This document shows, one piece after another, positions 24,183-32,663 of a DNA stretch of 64,000 nt. Within the stretch, counting starts at the first letter, position 1. Each line of letters begins with the position of its first letter. Position numbers and translations under genes: made by a program. This DNA is from Thermasporomyces sp036564245. Lineage in GTDB: Bacteria; Actinomycetota; Actinomycetes; Propionibacteriales; Actinopolymorphaceae. The notes under the pieces are model-generated. The model saw nothing but the letters and a program-made list of their open reading frames with translations. It searched no databases and was not told the origin of the DNA. The stretch spans positions 62,001-126,000 of the forward strand of contig DATCKU010000043.1 of assembly GCA_036564245.1 (NCBI GenBank). Direction: 5' to 3'.

Positions 24183-25190
24183 ATGCTTGCGTTCATCGTG
24201 CGCCGCAGTCTCTACATGGTCGTCACCCTTTTCATCATCTCGATCGTGAGTTTCATCCTGATCGAGGCTCCTCCGGGTGACGCACTCACCGCCGAGATCC
24301 AACGTCTGCGGGCGATCGGGAACAACGTCTCCCAGGACCAGATCACCGCGCTCGAGATCCGCTATGGCGTGAAGGACCCGGTGATCAAGAAGTACGGCAA
24401 GTGGATGTTCGGTATCGGCACCGAGGGCTGCGGTTTCGTCTGCGGTGACTTCGGCCAGTCGTTCTCGCACCGGACGCCAGTCGGCGACCTCGTGTGGGGC
24501 CGAATGGGTTACTCGGTTCTCCTAGCCGGTAGTGCCGTGGCGATCGCGTGGCTGATCGCGATACCTGTCGGGGTGTATTCGGCTACCCATCGATATTCGA
24601 TACCCGACTACATCATCACCACGATTCAGTTCATCGGCGTCGCGATTCCGGAGTTCCTGCTCGCGTTGATCGTGCTGGTCTTCGCCGCCCGGTTCCTCGG
24701 TGCCGACGTCGGCGGGCTGTTCTCGAACGAGTTCCAGGACGCGCCCTGGAGCTTCGCCAAGTTCATCGACTTCCTGAAACACATATGGGTCCCGCTCGTC
24801 GTCATCTCAGCGGGTAGCACCGCCTGGCTCACCCGAGTGATGCGAGCAAATCTGCTCGACGTGTTGAACCAGCAGTACGTCCAGACGGCGCGAGCCAAGG
24901 GCGTGCTGGAGCGTCGGGTGGTCTGGAAGCACGCGGTGCGTAACGCGATCCACCCCTTGATCATGGCGCTCGGCACGACGTTGCCGGTCGTCATCTCCGG
25001 TGAGGCGATCGTGGGCATCGTGTTGAACCTGCCGACGATCGGGCCGCTGTTCCTCGAGGCGTTGATCAACCAGGACATGTATCTCGCGGTCGGCATCTTG
25101 ATGTTGACGTCCATGCTCTTGATCATCGGAAACCTCTTCGCCGATATCGCCTTGGCCTGGGTCGATCCGCGGGCGCGTTCTGCGGAGTGA
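24183..25190 (+). CDS. Oligopeptide ABC transporter permease (DppB/OppB type)
   Basis: A 335-residue permease with six predicted membrane helices. It has the N-terminal FIVRRSLYMVVTLFIISIVS segment typical of OppB/DppB and a cytoplasmic EAA-like loop (RAKGVLERRVVWKHAVRNAI) that would dock with the ATPases. The ATG at 24183 follows GGGAG; the frame upstream is not similar to the family. It forms a heterodimeric channel with the product of the next gene. Confidence 0.92.
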   Translation: MLAFIVRRSLYMVVTLFIISIVSFILIEAPPGDALTAEIQRLRAIGNNVSQDQITALEIRYGVKDPVIKKYGKWMFGIGTEGCGFVCGDFGQSFSHRTPVGDLVWGRMGYSVLLAGSAVAIAWLIAIPVGVYSATHRYSIPDYIITTIQFIGVAIPEFLLALIVLVFAARFLGADVGGLFSNEFQDAPWSFAKFIDFLKHIWVPLVVISAGSTAWLTRVMRANLLDVLNQQYVQTARAKGVLERRVVWKHAVRNAIHPLIMALGTTLPVVISGEAIVGIVLNLPTIGPLFLEALINQDMYLAVGILMLTSMLLIIGNLFADIALAWVDPRARSAE

Positions 25191-25203
25191 GGGGAGACGT
25201 GAG

Positions 25204-26319
25204 ATGGCGATCCTTTCCGAGCCCACCCACGATGTGACCGCAGCGCCGGAACGCGGCAGCGACGTCGGCGAGATCTCGCAGTGGCGGTTGATGGCGAGGC
25301 GGTTCAAGCAGAGCAAGCTCGCGGTCGGCGGCGGGATCATCTTGTTGATCATGTACGTCGTCGCGCTCTTCGCGCCGTTCCTGTCGCCCAACGACCCGGT
25401 TGCGGTCGACACGGACTACAAGAACGCCGCACCGTCGAAGTTCACCTGGGACGGCGGACTCGCGATCTGTGGTCAGACCCAGGCGCTCAACGAGGAGACG
25501 TTCACCTTCGAGTACCAGACGGACTGCAGCAAGGCGGTCAAGGTTCAGTGGTTCGGCAAGGGGTTCGAGTACAAGCTGTTCGGCCTCATCCCGACCGACC
25601 GCCACCTCATGACCACTCCAGAGGGAGCCAAGCTCCTGCTGTGGGGTGCGGACCTTGACGGCCGCGACGTCTTCGCCCGCACGCTCGAGGGAGCTCAGAT
25701 CTCGATGACGATCGGCCTTCTGGGTGTGGGCATCGCCACCGTGCTGGCGGCGATCATCGGCACCATCTCGGGCTACTTCGGTGGAATCGTCGACAACCTG
25801 CTGCAGCGAGCCATCGAGGTCATCCTCTCGATACCGACCTTGCCCTTGTGGGCGACGATGGCGGCGGTCCTGCCACGGGACATGTCGGTGACGAGACGGT
25901 TCTTTCTGATGACGCTCATCCTGTCGCTCGTCACCTGGGCCGGGCTGGCGCGCCAGGTGCGAGGGAAGGTGATGGCGTACGCGAGTGCGGACTACGTCGC
26001 GGCGGCACGCGCGGCGGGGAGCGGCCACCTTCGGATCATCCTCACCCACATGGTGCCGAACTCGGTGAGCCACCTGGTGGTCGTCACCATGCTCGCCATC
26101 CCGGCATCGATCCTTTTCGAGACCTCGCTTTCGTTCCTGGGCATCGGCATGTTGCCGCCGGCCGTGAGCTGGGGCGTGCTGCTACAGGACGCGCAGAAGG
26201 TTCAGGTCGTCACGCAATATCCATGGATGCTGATTCCGGCGGCCGCAGTCATCCTTGCGGTGACGTGCTACCAGTTGCTCGGCGACGGTGTGCGTGATGC
26301 GGTGGATCCCTATGGCTGA
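25204..26319 (+). CDS. Oligopeptide ABC transporter permease (DppC/OppC type)
   Basis: A 371-residue permease with a cytoplasmic N-terminus, first membrane helix near 38-58, a long external loop of about 110 residues, and five further helices. The EAA-like loop is AARAAGSGHLRIILTHMVPN. The large loop between helices 1 and 2 is longer than in E. coli DppC and may contact the oversized binding protein. The gene starts 14 bp after the upstream stop. Confidence 0.92.
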   Translation: MAILSEPTHDVTAAPERGSDVGEISQWRLMARRFKQSKLAVGGGIILLIMYVVALFAPFLSPNDPVAVDTDYKNAAPSKFTWDGGLAICGQTQALNEETFTFEYQTDCSKAVKVQWFGKGFEYKLFGLIPTDRHLMTTPEGAKLLLWGADLDGRDVFARTLEGAQISMTIGLLGVGIATVLAAIIGTISGYFGGIVDNLLQRAIEVILSIPTLPLWATMAAVLPRDMSVTRRFFLMTLILSLVTWAGLARQVRGKVMAYASADYVAAARAAGSGHLRIILTHMVPNSVSHLVVVTMLAIPASILFETSLSFLGIGMLPPAVSWGVLLQDAQKVQVVTQYPWMLIPAAAVILAVTCYQLLGDGVRDAVDPYG

Positions 26320-26380
26320 TGGGGCGACACCGACGCAGAGACGTTCATCGGCGCGGGGCAGAGAGGTAGGGATCGAGGAA

Positions 26381-27649
26381 ATGACTGAACCGACACTCGC
26401 AGGCACCAGCCCTTCGCAGTCCCTTCGGGATCAAAGCGAGATGCCCGCCGAGTCCGTGGTGAGTGTCCGCGACCTCCATGTGGAGTTCCCCACCCCGGTC
26501 GGTCTGGTGCGCGCCCTGAACGGTGTGAGCTTCGACGTGCCGCGCGGGAAGGTCCTGGGCATCGTCGGCGAGAGCGGGTGCGGCAAGAGCGTGACGGCGC
26601 GTGCGATCCTGCGGATCATCGAGAAGCCGGGTCGCATCGTGGGCGGCGAGATCCTCTTCCGGCCCATGCGCCGTCGCGGCCGGGGTCGAGCCGGACGCAC
26701 AGGTGACGACGCGTCACGGGTTCCTGCGACTGGCTCGGGCGTCGACGGCAACTCCGGCGCAGGCGGCAGTGCTTCTGAGACCAATGGCGTGGTCGAGCTC
26801 ACCGGTCTCGACCCGGGCGGCCCGGAGATCCGGCGGATCCGTGGCCAGGAGATCTCGATGATCTTCCAGGAGCCGATGACCTCGCTGAACCCCGTCTACA
26901 CGGTGGGGAACCAGATCGAGGAAGCGATTCTGCTGCACCAGACCTCCGACCGCGCCGAGGCCCACCGCCGCGCCGTCGAGATCCTCCGCCGAGTGGGAAT
27001 GCCGAACCCGGAGCGCATCGCACGCAGCTATCCGCACCAACTGAGCGGTGGGATGCGGCAGCGTGCGATGATCGCGATGGCCCTGTCGTGCACACCGACG
27101 CTGCTCATCGCCGACGAGCCGACGACAGCGCTGGACGTCACCACCGAGGCGCAGATTCTCGAGCTGATGCGAGAGCTGCAGGCCGACTTCGGGATGTCCA
27201 TCATGTTGATCACCCACAGCATGGGCGTGGTGGCGCAGTTGTGTGACGAGGTCATCGTCATGTACCTCGGTCGAGTGGTCGAACGCGCGCCGGTCGAGGA
27301 GCTGTTCCACGATCCCAAGCACCCGTACACCGTGTCCTTGTTGCGGTCGATTCCACGCATTGGCGTGAACCGCGGCGAGCGGTTGGAAGTCATCAAGGGA
27401 ACGGTTCCGGACCCGTACTCCACGGTTCCTGGCTGTCCGTTCCACCCGCGGTGCCCGAGCGCCATCCAGGGGTTGTGCGACACCGTGTTGCCCCTGGAGA
27501 CCCAGATTGCCGACAAGCCCAGCCACGGCGTTCGGTGCCACCTCTACCCCGGCAGCACGCCGACTGAGGTGGCAGATCAGAACCCGGTCGCCGCCGCAGG
27601 CAGCACCGGCACGGCCACGACCCCTCGGGGTGGGGCTGAGACGACCTGA
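26381..27649 (+). CDS. Oligopeptide ABC transporter ATPase (DppD/OppD type) with an insertion
   Basis: A 422-residue ABC ATPase with Walker A GESGCGKS (63-70), Q-loop (Gln163), signature LSGGMRQR, Walker B LLIADEPTTALD, the H-loop THSMG, and the C-terminal OppD/F domain with a four-cysteine motif (CPFHPRCP). Between Walker A and the Q-loop it has an extra Arg-rich then Gly/Ser-rich segment (about 94-137). That segment is absent from typical members and looks like a flexible insertion. GAGGA lies upstream of the ATG at 26381. Confidence 0.92.
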   Translation: MTEPTLAGTSPSQSLRDQSEMPAESVVSVRDLHVEFPTPVGLVRALNGVSFDVPRGKVLGIVGESGCGKSVTARAILRIIEKPGRIVGGEILFRPMRRRGRGRAGRTGDDASRVPATGSGVDGNSGAGGSASETNGVVELTGLDPGGPEIRRIRGQEISMIFQEPMTSLNPVYTVGNQIEEAILLHQTSDRAEAHRRAVEILRRVGMPNPERIARSYPHQLSGGMRQRAMIAMALSCTPTLLIADEPTTALDVTTEAQILELMRELQADFGMSIMLITHSMGVVAQLCDEVIVMYLGRVVERAPVEELFHDPKHPYTVSLLRSIPRIGVNRGERLEVIKGTVPDPYSTVPGCPFHPRCPSAIQGLCDTVLPLETQIADKPSHGVRCHLYPGSTPTEVADQNPVAAAGSTGTATTPRGGAETT

Positions 27650-27671
27650 GGGCGTGACAGGAGGAGAAATC

Positions 27672-28805
27672 GTGGGCGAACTCTTGCTCGAGGTCAAAGG
27701 ACTCAAGAAGCACTTCCCCATCAAGCAAGGCTTCTTCAGGCGCACTGTCGGTCACGTCCGTGCGGTCGACGGTCTCGATCTTTCGGTGAATCGCGGCGAG
27801 ACGTTCGCGATCGTCGGTGAGAGCGGATGCGGGAAGAGCACATCCGGCCGTACCATCCTTCGCCTCGAGGAGCCGACGGCGGGCGAGATCATCTACCACC
27901 ACGAGACTCTCGGGAAGATCAATGTCGAGAAGGCGGACTCGAAGCTGTTGAAGCGGATCCGCCCGGAGATGCAGATCATCTTCCAGGACCCGTTCTCGTC
28001 CCTGGACTCCCGGATGACCGTGGGCCGGATCATCGCCGAGCCGATGGTCATCAACGACACCTTGCGTGGGCGGGAACTGAAGGACCGGGTGGCCGAGCTC
28101 CTCACGGTCGTGGGCCTGCGACCCGAGCACGCGAGTCGTTATCCCCATGCGTTCTCCGGCGGTCAGCGGCAACGTATCGGGATCGCGCGGGCGCTTGCGC
28201 TGAACCCCAAGCTCATCATCTGTGACGAGCCGGTCTCCGCACTCGACGTCTCCGTGCAGGCGCAGGTGCTCAACCTGCTCGAGGATCTGCAGGAGCGCTT
28301 CAACCTCACGTACATCTTCATCTCGCACGACCTGAGTGTGGTCGAGCACATCGCAGACCGCGTGGCGGTGATGTACGTCGGCAAGGTGGTCGAGGTCGGC
28401 ACGACCGATCAGCTCTTCTACAACCCGAAGATGCCGTACACCGAGGCGTTGCTGTCGGCCCTGCCGAAGCCGGATCCGCGCAACCGGAGCAAGCCGACGC
28501 TGCTCGCCGGTGAGGTGCCGAGCCCGGCCAACCCGCCGAGTGGCTGCTACTTCCATCCCCGTTGTCCATACGCGCAAGAGATCTGCAAGAAGGAGGCCCC
28601 ACCGCTTCAGGACACCGGTGACGGCCACCTGGCGGCGTGCCACTTCGCGAACGAGCTCACGCTGAAGGGTGCGACGCCACTGACCGAGATCAAGGCGCCG
28701 GACATCATCACGGCGACGGCGAGGCACCAGGCGTCCGTCGCCGCAAGCAGCGCCGCCCAGCCAACAGAAGCGTCGGAGCAGGCGGGATCAGGAGCCACAT
28801 CGTGA
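27672..28805 (+). CDS. Oligopeptide ABC transporter ATPase (DppF/OppF type)
   Basis: A 377-residue ABC ATPase starting at the GTG at 27672 after GAGGAG. It shows Walker A GESGCGKST, signature FSGGQRQRIGIARALAL, Walker B LIICDEPVSALD, H-loop SHDLS, and the C-terminal oligopeptide ATPase domain with CYFHPRCP. The C-terminus has an Ala/Thr/Gly-rich tail. It pairs with the preceding ATPase to power the importer. Its TGA overlaps the GTG of the next gene. Confidence 0.93.
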   Translation: MGELLLEVKGLKKHFPIKQGFFRRTVGHVRAVDGLDLSVNRGETFAIVGESGCGKSTSGRTILRLEEPTAGEIIYHHETLGKINVEKADSKLLKRIRPEMQIIFQDPFSSLDSRMTVGRIIAEPMVINDTLRGRELKDRVAELLTVVGLRPEHASRYPHAFSGGQRQRIGIARALALNPKLIICDEPVSALDVSVQAQVLNLLEDLQERFNLTYIFISHDLSVVEHIADRVAVMYVGKVVEVGTTDQLFYNPKMPYTEALLSALPKPDPRNRSKPTLLAGEVPSPANPPSGCYFHPRCPYAQEICKKEAPPLQDTGDGHLAACHFANELTLKGATPLTEIKAPDIITATARHQASVAASSAAQPTEASEQAGSGATS

Positions 28806-29428
28806 GTGCCGAGAGCCAAACCGGAGCGGACACCAAGCCGGACGAGCAGGCACAGCCTGCGTCCGGCAAGCGGAAGGTTCGCCAGGGCCGTCCGAGGTTC
28901 GTCGGCGTCACGACCTACCAGGACCCGCTGGGACGGTTCTGGTTCCGCTATCCCTCGGACTGGAGGGTCTACGACCTCACAGATGATCGCGAGGGCGTGA
29001 TGTTCGCCCCTAACGAGGCGGACAACGTGCCCAACGAGGAGAACCCGTCTCCGAAGACCTACTTCGCTGCCTGGGTGAGCAAGCTGGGCGAGCACGTGGT
29101 CGCTGAGGACCTTCCGGTGTTGCAGGAAGGTCTGGAGGCCGGGCTGAAGCAGCTCCCCGGGGTCGAGGTCGAGAAGGCCAAGGACGACGTCTTCGGCAAT
29201 CTCGTCAAGCTGGAGCGCATCTACGAGTTCGACGACGGCGGGGAGCGGCGCAAGCGGCGCACCTGGACCCTGTACGTCGACTACTGGCAGATCGTTCTGG
29301 TGTTCCAGGGCGAGACGCCGGAGGAGTACAAGTACTGGTTGCCGATGGGCAACTACTCGTTCGCGACGTTCAACATCCCCGAGGAGCTGTGGTTCGCGAC
29401 CGACCGCGACCTGCGCCCGTACGACTGA
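28802..29428 (+). CDS. Conserved hypothetical protein coupled to the ABC transporter operon
   Basis: A 208-residue protein from a GTG at 28802 that overlaps the stop of the transporter ATPase gene, so the two are translationally coupled. After a polar ~40-residue N-terminus, the domain begins YQDPLGRFWFRYPSDWRVYD and has alternating beta strands with a C-terminal FATFNIPEELW. This resembles the PsbP/DcrB-like fold seen in small surface-associated proteins, but no signal peptide is present. It may be an accessory or folding partner of the transporter. Confidence 0.75.
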   Translation: MSAESQTGADTKPDEQAQPASGKRKVRQGRPRFVGVTTYQDPLGRFWFRYPSDWRVYDLTDDREGVMFAPNEADNVPNEENPSPKTYFAAWVSKLGEHVVAEDLPVLQEGLEAGLKQLPGVEVEKAKDDVFGNLVKLERIYEFDDGGERRKRRTWTLYVDYWQIVLVFQGETPEEYKYWLPMGNYSFATFNIPEELWFATDRDLRPYD

Positions 29429-29595
29429 GACGCCACGGCCTCGCCTGTCCGCAAAATGATCACGTTAAGGGGCTCTTCGGGGTCTGAGCACGGCCGGCTT
29501 GCCCTGCGTGGGTGTTGCCCGGAATGTGACGTACGTCCAGAGCGGCCAGCCAGGATGGTCTGCCAAGGCCGGCGCTTCCGTCTGCTGAGGACCTC

Positions 29596-29622
29596 TTAGC
29601 AGTCAGCCCGGGAGAGTGCTAA
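29596..29622 (+). promoter_or_regulatory. CIRCE element (HrcA operator)
   Basis: TTAGCAGTC, nine bases, GAGTGCTAA. This differs from the CIRCE consensus TTAGCACTC-N9-GAGTGCTAA at one position. It is 104 bp upstream of the FmdB-type gene, placing that gene under HrcA heat-shock repression. Confidence 0.88.
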
Positions 29623-29725
29623 CCTTTGCTCAGCCATCCGCTGTCGCGCCCAGCGACCGCGAGGCGGGAGGGCCCGGCGGCCTCGGTACGTGCCGCGGCC
29701 CGGTAGTGCGATGAGTGGAGGAGCG

Positions 29726-30037
29726 GTGCCGACGTATCAGTACGCGTGTGTCGACTGTGACGAGAAGCTCGAGGTGGTCCAGAAGTTCACCGACGAGCCA
29801 CTTTCTGAGTGCCCGAGCTGCTCTGGGCGGCTTCGGAAGGTCTTCAGTGCCGTCGGCGTGGTCTTCAAGGGCTCTGGCTTCTACCGGACCGACAGCCGCG
29901 CCGAGAACGGCAAGGGGAAGAGTTCCAGCTCGGGTGAGAGCTCGTCGACGTCGAGCAGCTCGGACTCGAAGGGCTCGAGTGACGGCGGATCGGGCGGCAA
30001 GTCCTCGGGCGACAAGTCGGTAGGCGCTGCCGCATAG
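29726..30037 (+). CDS. FmdB-family zinc-ribbon protein, Ruc-like redox-regulated chaperone
   Basis: A 103-residue protein with an N-terminal zinc ribbon (MPTYQYACVDC, then CPSC; Cys8, 11, 29, 32), the conserved LRKVFSAVGVVFKGSGFYRT block, and a Ser/Gly-rich disordered tail. The Mycobacterium tuberculosis homologue Rv0991c (Ruc) is a chaperone switched on by oxidation of these cysteines, and its gene belongs to the HrcA heat-shock regulon. The CIRCE site upstream here fits that control. The GTG at 29726 follows GGAGGA. The tail differs in sequence from Ruc but keeps the disordered character. Confidence 0.85.
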   Translation: MPTYQYACVDCDEKLEVVQKFTDEPLSECPSCSGRLRKVFSAVGVVFKGSGFYRTDSRAENGKGKSSSSGESSSTSSSSDSKGSSDGGSGGKSSGDKSVGAAA

Positions 30038-30166
30038 CGTCGGACGCCCTGGCCTGCGCGGCCAGCAACGAACTTCACGACAGCAGTTGTCCACAGATCG
30101 CGCGGTGGCTCCATCTGTGGACAACTTCGGACCAGGCGTGGGCGATCGCCTCTAGGCTCGATCGGC

Positions 30167-31036
30167 ATGGACCAGCCTGAACGTTCGCCAACACGTACTC
30201 AGCCCGCGCCAGCCGCCACCGGGGCCGCCGCGGACCGGCGGGCACAGATCGGGGTGATCGGCGGCTCCGGCTTCTACGCCTTCCTGGAGGACGCGACCGA
30301 GGTCAAGGTCTCCACGCCGTACGGCGAGCCGTCGGATCCGCTCGTGGTCGGTGACGTCGATGGCCGCACGGTTGCGTTCGTGCCCCGTCACGGCCGAGAC
30401 CACCGGTATCCGCCGCATCGGATCAACTACCGAGCCAACCTGTGGGCCCTCCGTTCGCTGGGCGTCCGGCAAGTCCTCGCACCGTGTGCGGTCGGGTCGC
30501 TTCGACCCGAGCTAGGTCCGGGCAGCCTCGTGGTCCCCGACCAGTTGGTCGATCGCACGACCAGCCGGGTGCAGACGTTCTACGACACAGCTGCGGTGCA
30601 CGTGACGTTCGCCGATCCGTACTGCCCGGACGGACGCGCGGCGGTGGTGGCGACGGCGCGAGATGCCGGGTGGGATGTCACCGACGGCGGCACGATGGTG
30701 GTGATCGAGGGCCCGCGGTTCTCCACCCGAGCCGAGTCGCGATGGTACGCGGCGCAGGGTTGGTCGCTTGTGAACATGACCGGGCATCCGGAGGCCGTGC
30801 TCGCGCGGGAGCTCGAGATGTGCTACACCGCGATCGCCCTGGTGACCGACCTCGACGCCGGCCTGCACGTCGGCGAGGGCGTGAGCCAGGCCGAGGTGTT
30901 CGCGATCTTCGCCGAGCATGTCACACGACTGCGTGACCTGCTCTTCGCGGTGGTTCCACAGCTGCCGGAGAGCCGGACCTGTCCCTGCGCATCGGCACTC
31001 GGCGGGCTCCCTGTGCCCTTCGAGCTCCCCGGATGA
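30167..31036 (+). CDS. S-methyl-5'-thioadenosine phosphorylase-family protein (MTAP/PNP)
   Basis: A 289-residue protein with an N-terminal GVIGGSGFYAF phosphate-binding loop, VPRHGRDHRYPPHRINYRAN, the EGPRFSTRAESRWY block and NMTGHPEAVLARELEMCY. These are the hallmarks of the MTAP/PNP family that splits methylthioadenosine or related purine nucleosides by phosphorolysis. The first ~27 residues are a variable Ala/Pro-rich extension. The C-terminal CPCASALGGLPVPFELPG retains a Cys pair. It begins 130 bp after the FmdB-like gene. Confidence 0.9.
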   Translation: MDQPERSPTRTQPAPAATGAAADRRAQIGVIGGSGFYAFLEDATEVKVSTPYGEPSDPLVVGDVDGRTVAFVPRHGRDHRYPPHRINYRANLWALRSLGVRQVLAPCAVGSLRPELGPGSLVVPDQLVDRTTSRVQTFYDTAAVHVTFADPYCPDGRAAVVATARDAGWDVTDGGTMVVIEGPRFSTRAESRWYAAQGWSLVNMTGHPEAVLARELEMCYTAIALVTDLDAGLHVGEGVSQAEVFAIFAEHVTRLRDLLFAVVPQLPESRTCPCASALGGLPVPFELPG

Positions 31037-31064
31037 TCGGCGCGCACCACGGGGGATGATCTGA

Positions 31065-31757
31065 ATGCCCTTGTCTTCACCGGCGCGACGGTTCGTACGT
31101 GAGCTCACACGTGGCATCGCGTGGCACCGGCGACTGCTCTCGGGTGCGTTGGCCGCGGGTGCGGTGGCAGCAGGGCTTCATGCGATGAGCCCGGCAGCGC
31201 CGCCGACGACCACAGTGCTCACGGCAGCACGCGACCTGCCGGGCGGTCATCGTCTCACGGCCGACGACGTGCGCGAGGTCGCCATGCCGCGGGATCTGGT
31301 CCCTTCAGGCGCCTTGAAGCCCGGTAGCGACTGGTCCCGGCGCATGCTCAGGGCGCCAGTGCGCGCTGGGGCCCCGCTCACCGACGCCAACCTGCTGGGT
31401 TCGGACCTGCTGGACGGCCGGGACCAGCACCTGGTGGCGGCGCCGGTTCGGCTCGCCGACCCCGGTGTCTTGGCGCTGGTCGACGTGGGAGATCGGGTCG
31501 ACGTCCTCGCTGCGCCGGCCGACGTCGAGCACGCCGGCGAGCCGGCGCACTTCGTGGTACGCGGGGCCCGCGTGGTCGCATTACCCCGACGCGCTGTCGA
31601 CGACGGGCTGGACGGCCTTGGACTAGGCGGGGCCGGCGGGCCCGAGGTGGTAGGAGAGGGCCTCGTCGTTCTGGCCGTGGCCCCTCACGTGGCGGCCGAG
31701 CTCGCCCGGTCCGCCGTGACGTCCCGCCTGTCCCTCGTCCTTCGCGACGTCGCCTAG
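31065..31757 (+). CDS. SAF-domain protein, CpaB/RcpC-like
   Basis: A 230-residue protein with an N-terminal basic segment and one membrane helix (about 24-44), followed by a SAF domain (AARDLPGGHRLTADDVREV) and a segment with DVGDRVDVLAAP typical of CpaB/RcpC proteins. The family helps assemble Flp-type pili, but no other pilus genes are in the window. The gene starts 28 bp after the MTAP stop and may be cotranscribed with it and with modB, 10 bp further on. A function outside pili cannot be excluded. Confidence 0.8.
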   Translation: MPLSSPARRFVRELTRGIAWHRRLLSGALAAGAVAAGLHAMSPAAPPTTTVLTAARDLPGGHRLTADDVREVAMPRDLVPSGALKPGSDWSRRMLRAPVRAGAPLTDANLLGSDLLDGRDQHLVAAPVRLADPGVLALVDVGDRVDVLAAPADVEHAGEPAHFVVRGARVVALPRRAVDDGLDGLGLGGAGGPEVVGEGLVVLAVAPHVAAELARSAVTSRLSLVLRDVA

Positions 31758-31766
31758 CATCGGGAC

Positions 31767-32663
31767 GTGCGTGCCGTGACTCCGCGTCGCGGGGGCCCAG
31801 CCGACCGCCCGCCGGCCCTAGATGAGGGATGGACCGGTGGCGCCGGCACGCGCCGCCGACACCGCTGGAGGGCTGTCTGGCAGGCCGGGGGCGTCCCGAT
31901 GGTCCTCGCGATACCTGCGGCCGTTGCTCTCGGATTCCTGGTTCTCCCGCTCGTCGGACTGGTCGTCCGCACTCCGTGGTCCCGGCTCGGTACCGAGCTG
32001 TTCGCAGCCGGTGTCTGGGAGGCGCTTCGGCTTTCCCTGCTCTGCGCGACCCTCGCGACGATCGCCGCCACGGTGGCCGGCGTCCCGTTGGCGTGGCTGC
32101 TTGCCCGCTCGAACGTGCCTGGTCGCCCCCTGCTTCGTGCCCTGGTGACCGTTCCGTTGGTGCTGCCTCCCGTGGTCGGAGGCGTCGCGCTCCTCGCGGT
32201 CTTCGGACGTCGCGGTCTCGCCGGCCAGTGGCTGGACCAGTGGTTCGGCATCTCGCTGCCGTTCACGACAGCTGCCGTGGTGCTGGCCGAGGCGTTCGTG
32301 GCGATGCCGTTCCTCGTCCTCAGCGTCGAGGGCGCGCTGCGTGGGGCGGATCCGCGGTACGAGGAGGCAGCGGCGACGCTCGGTGCCACGAAGTGGCTGG
32401 CCTTCCGTCGAGTCACCCTGCCGCTCGTGGCGCCAGGGATCGCGGCCGGGGCCGTGCTGGCGTGGGCGCGGGCGCTTGGTGAGTTCGGCGCGACGATCAC
32501 GTTCGCGGGCAACTTCCCGGGTACGACGCAGACCATGCCGCTCGCGGTCTACGTCGCACTCGAGACCGATCCCGATGTGGCGATCGTGCTGAGCTTGCTC
32601 CTGCTTGCCGTGTCGGTCGCGGTCCTCGCGGCGCTGAGGAACCGATGGGCGCCGACGACATGA
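31767..32663 (+). CDS. modB: Molybdate ABC transporter permease ModB
   Basis: A 298-residue permease with about five or six membrane helices. It has the EAA-type loop YEEAAATLGATKWLAFRRVTLP and the ARALGEFGATITFAGN segment typical of ModB and CysT. An ~45-residue charged N-terminus precedes the first helix; the GTG at 31767 is the longest start, and a methionine at 31902 is an alternative. The ATPase gene overlaps its end. A ModA binding-protein gene is missing next to it. The molybdenum link fits the moeA/moaC/mog genes at 14-16 kb. Confidence 0.85.
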   Translation: MRAVTPRRGGPADRPPALDEGWTGGAGTRRRHRWRAVWQAGGVPMVLAIPAAVALGFLVLPLVGLVVRTPWSRLGTELFAAGVWEALRLSLLCATLATIAATVAGVPLAWLLARSNVPGRPLLRALVTVPLVLPPVVGGVALLAVFGRRGLAGQWLDQWFGISLPFTTAAVVLAEAFVAMPFLVLSVEGALRGADPRYEEAAATLGATKWLAFRRVTLPLVAPGIAAGAVLAWARALGEFGATITFAGNFPGTTQTMPLAVYVALETDPDVAIVLSLLLLAVSVAVLAALRNRWAPTT

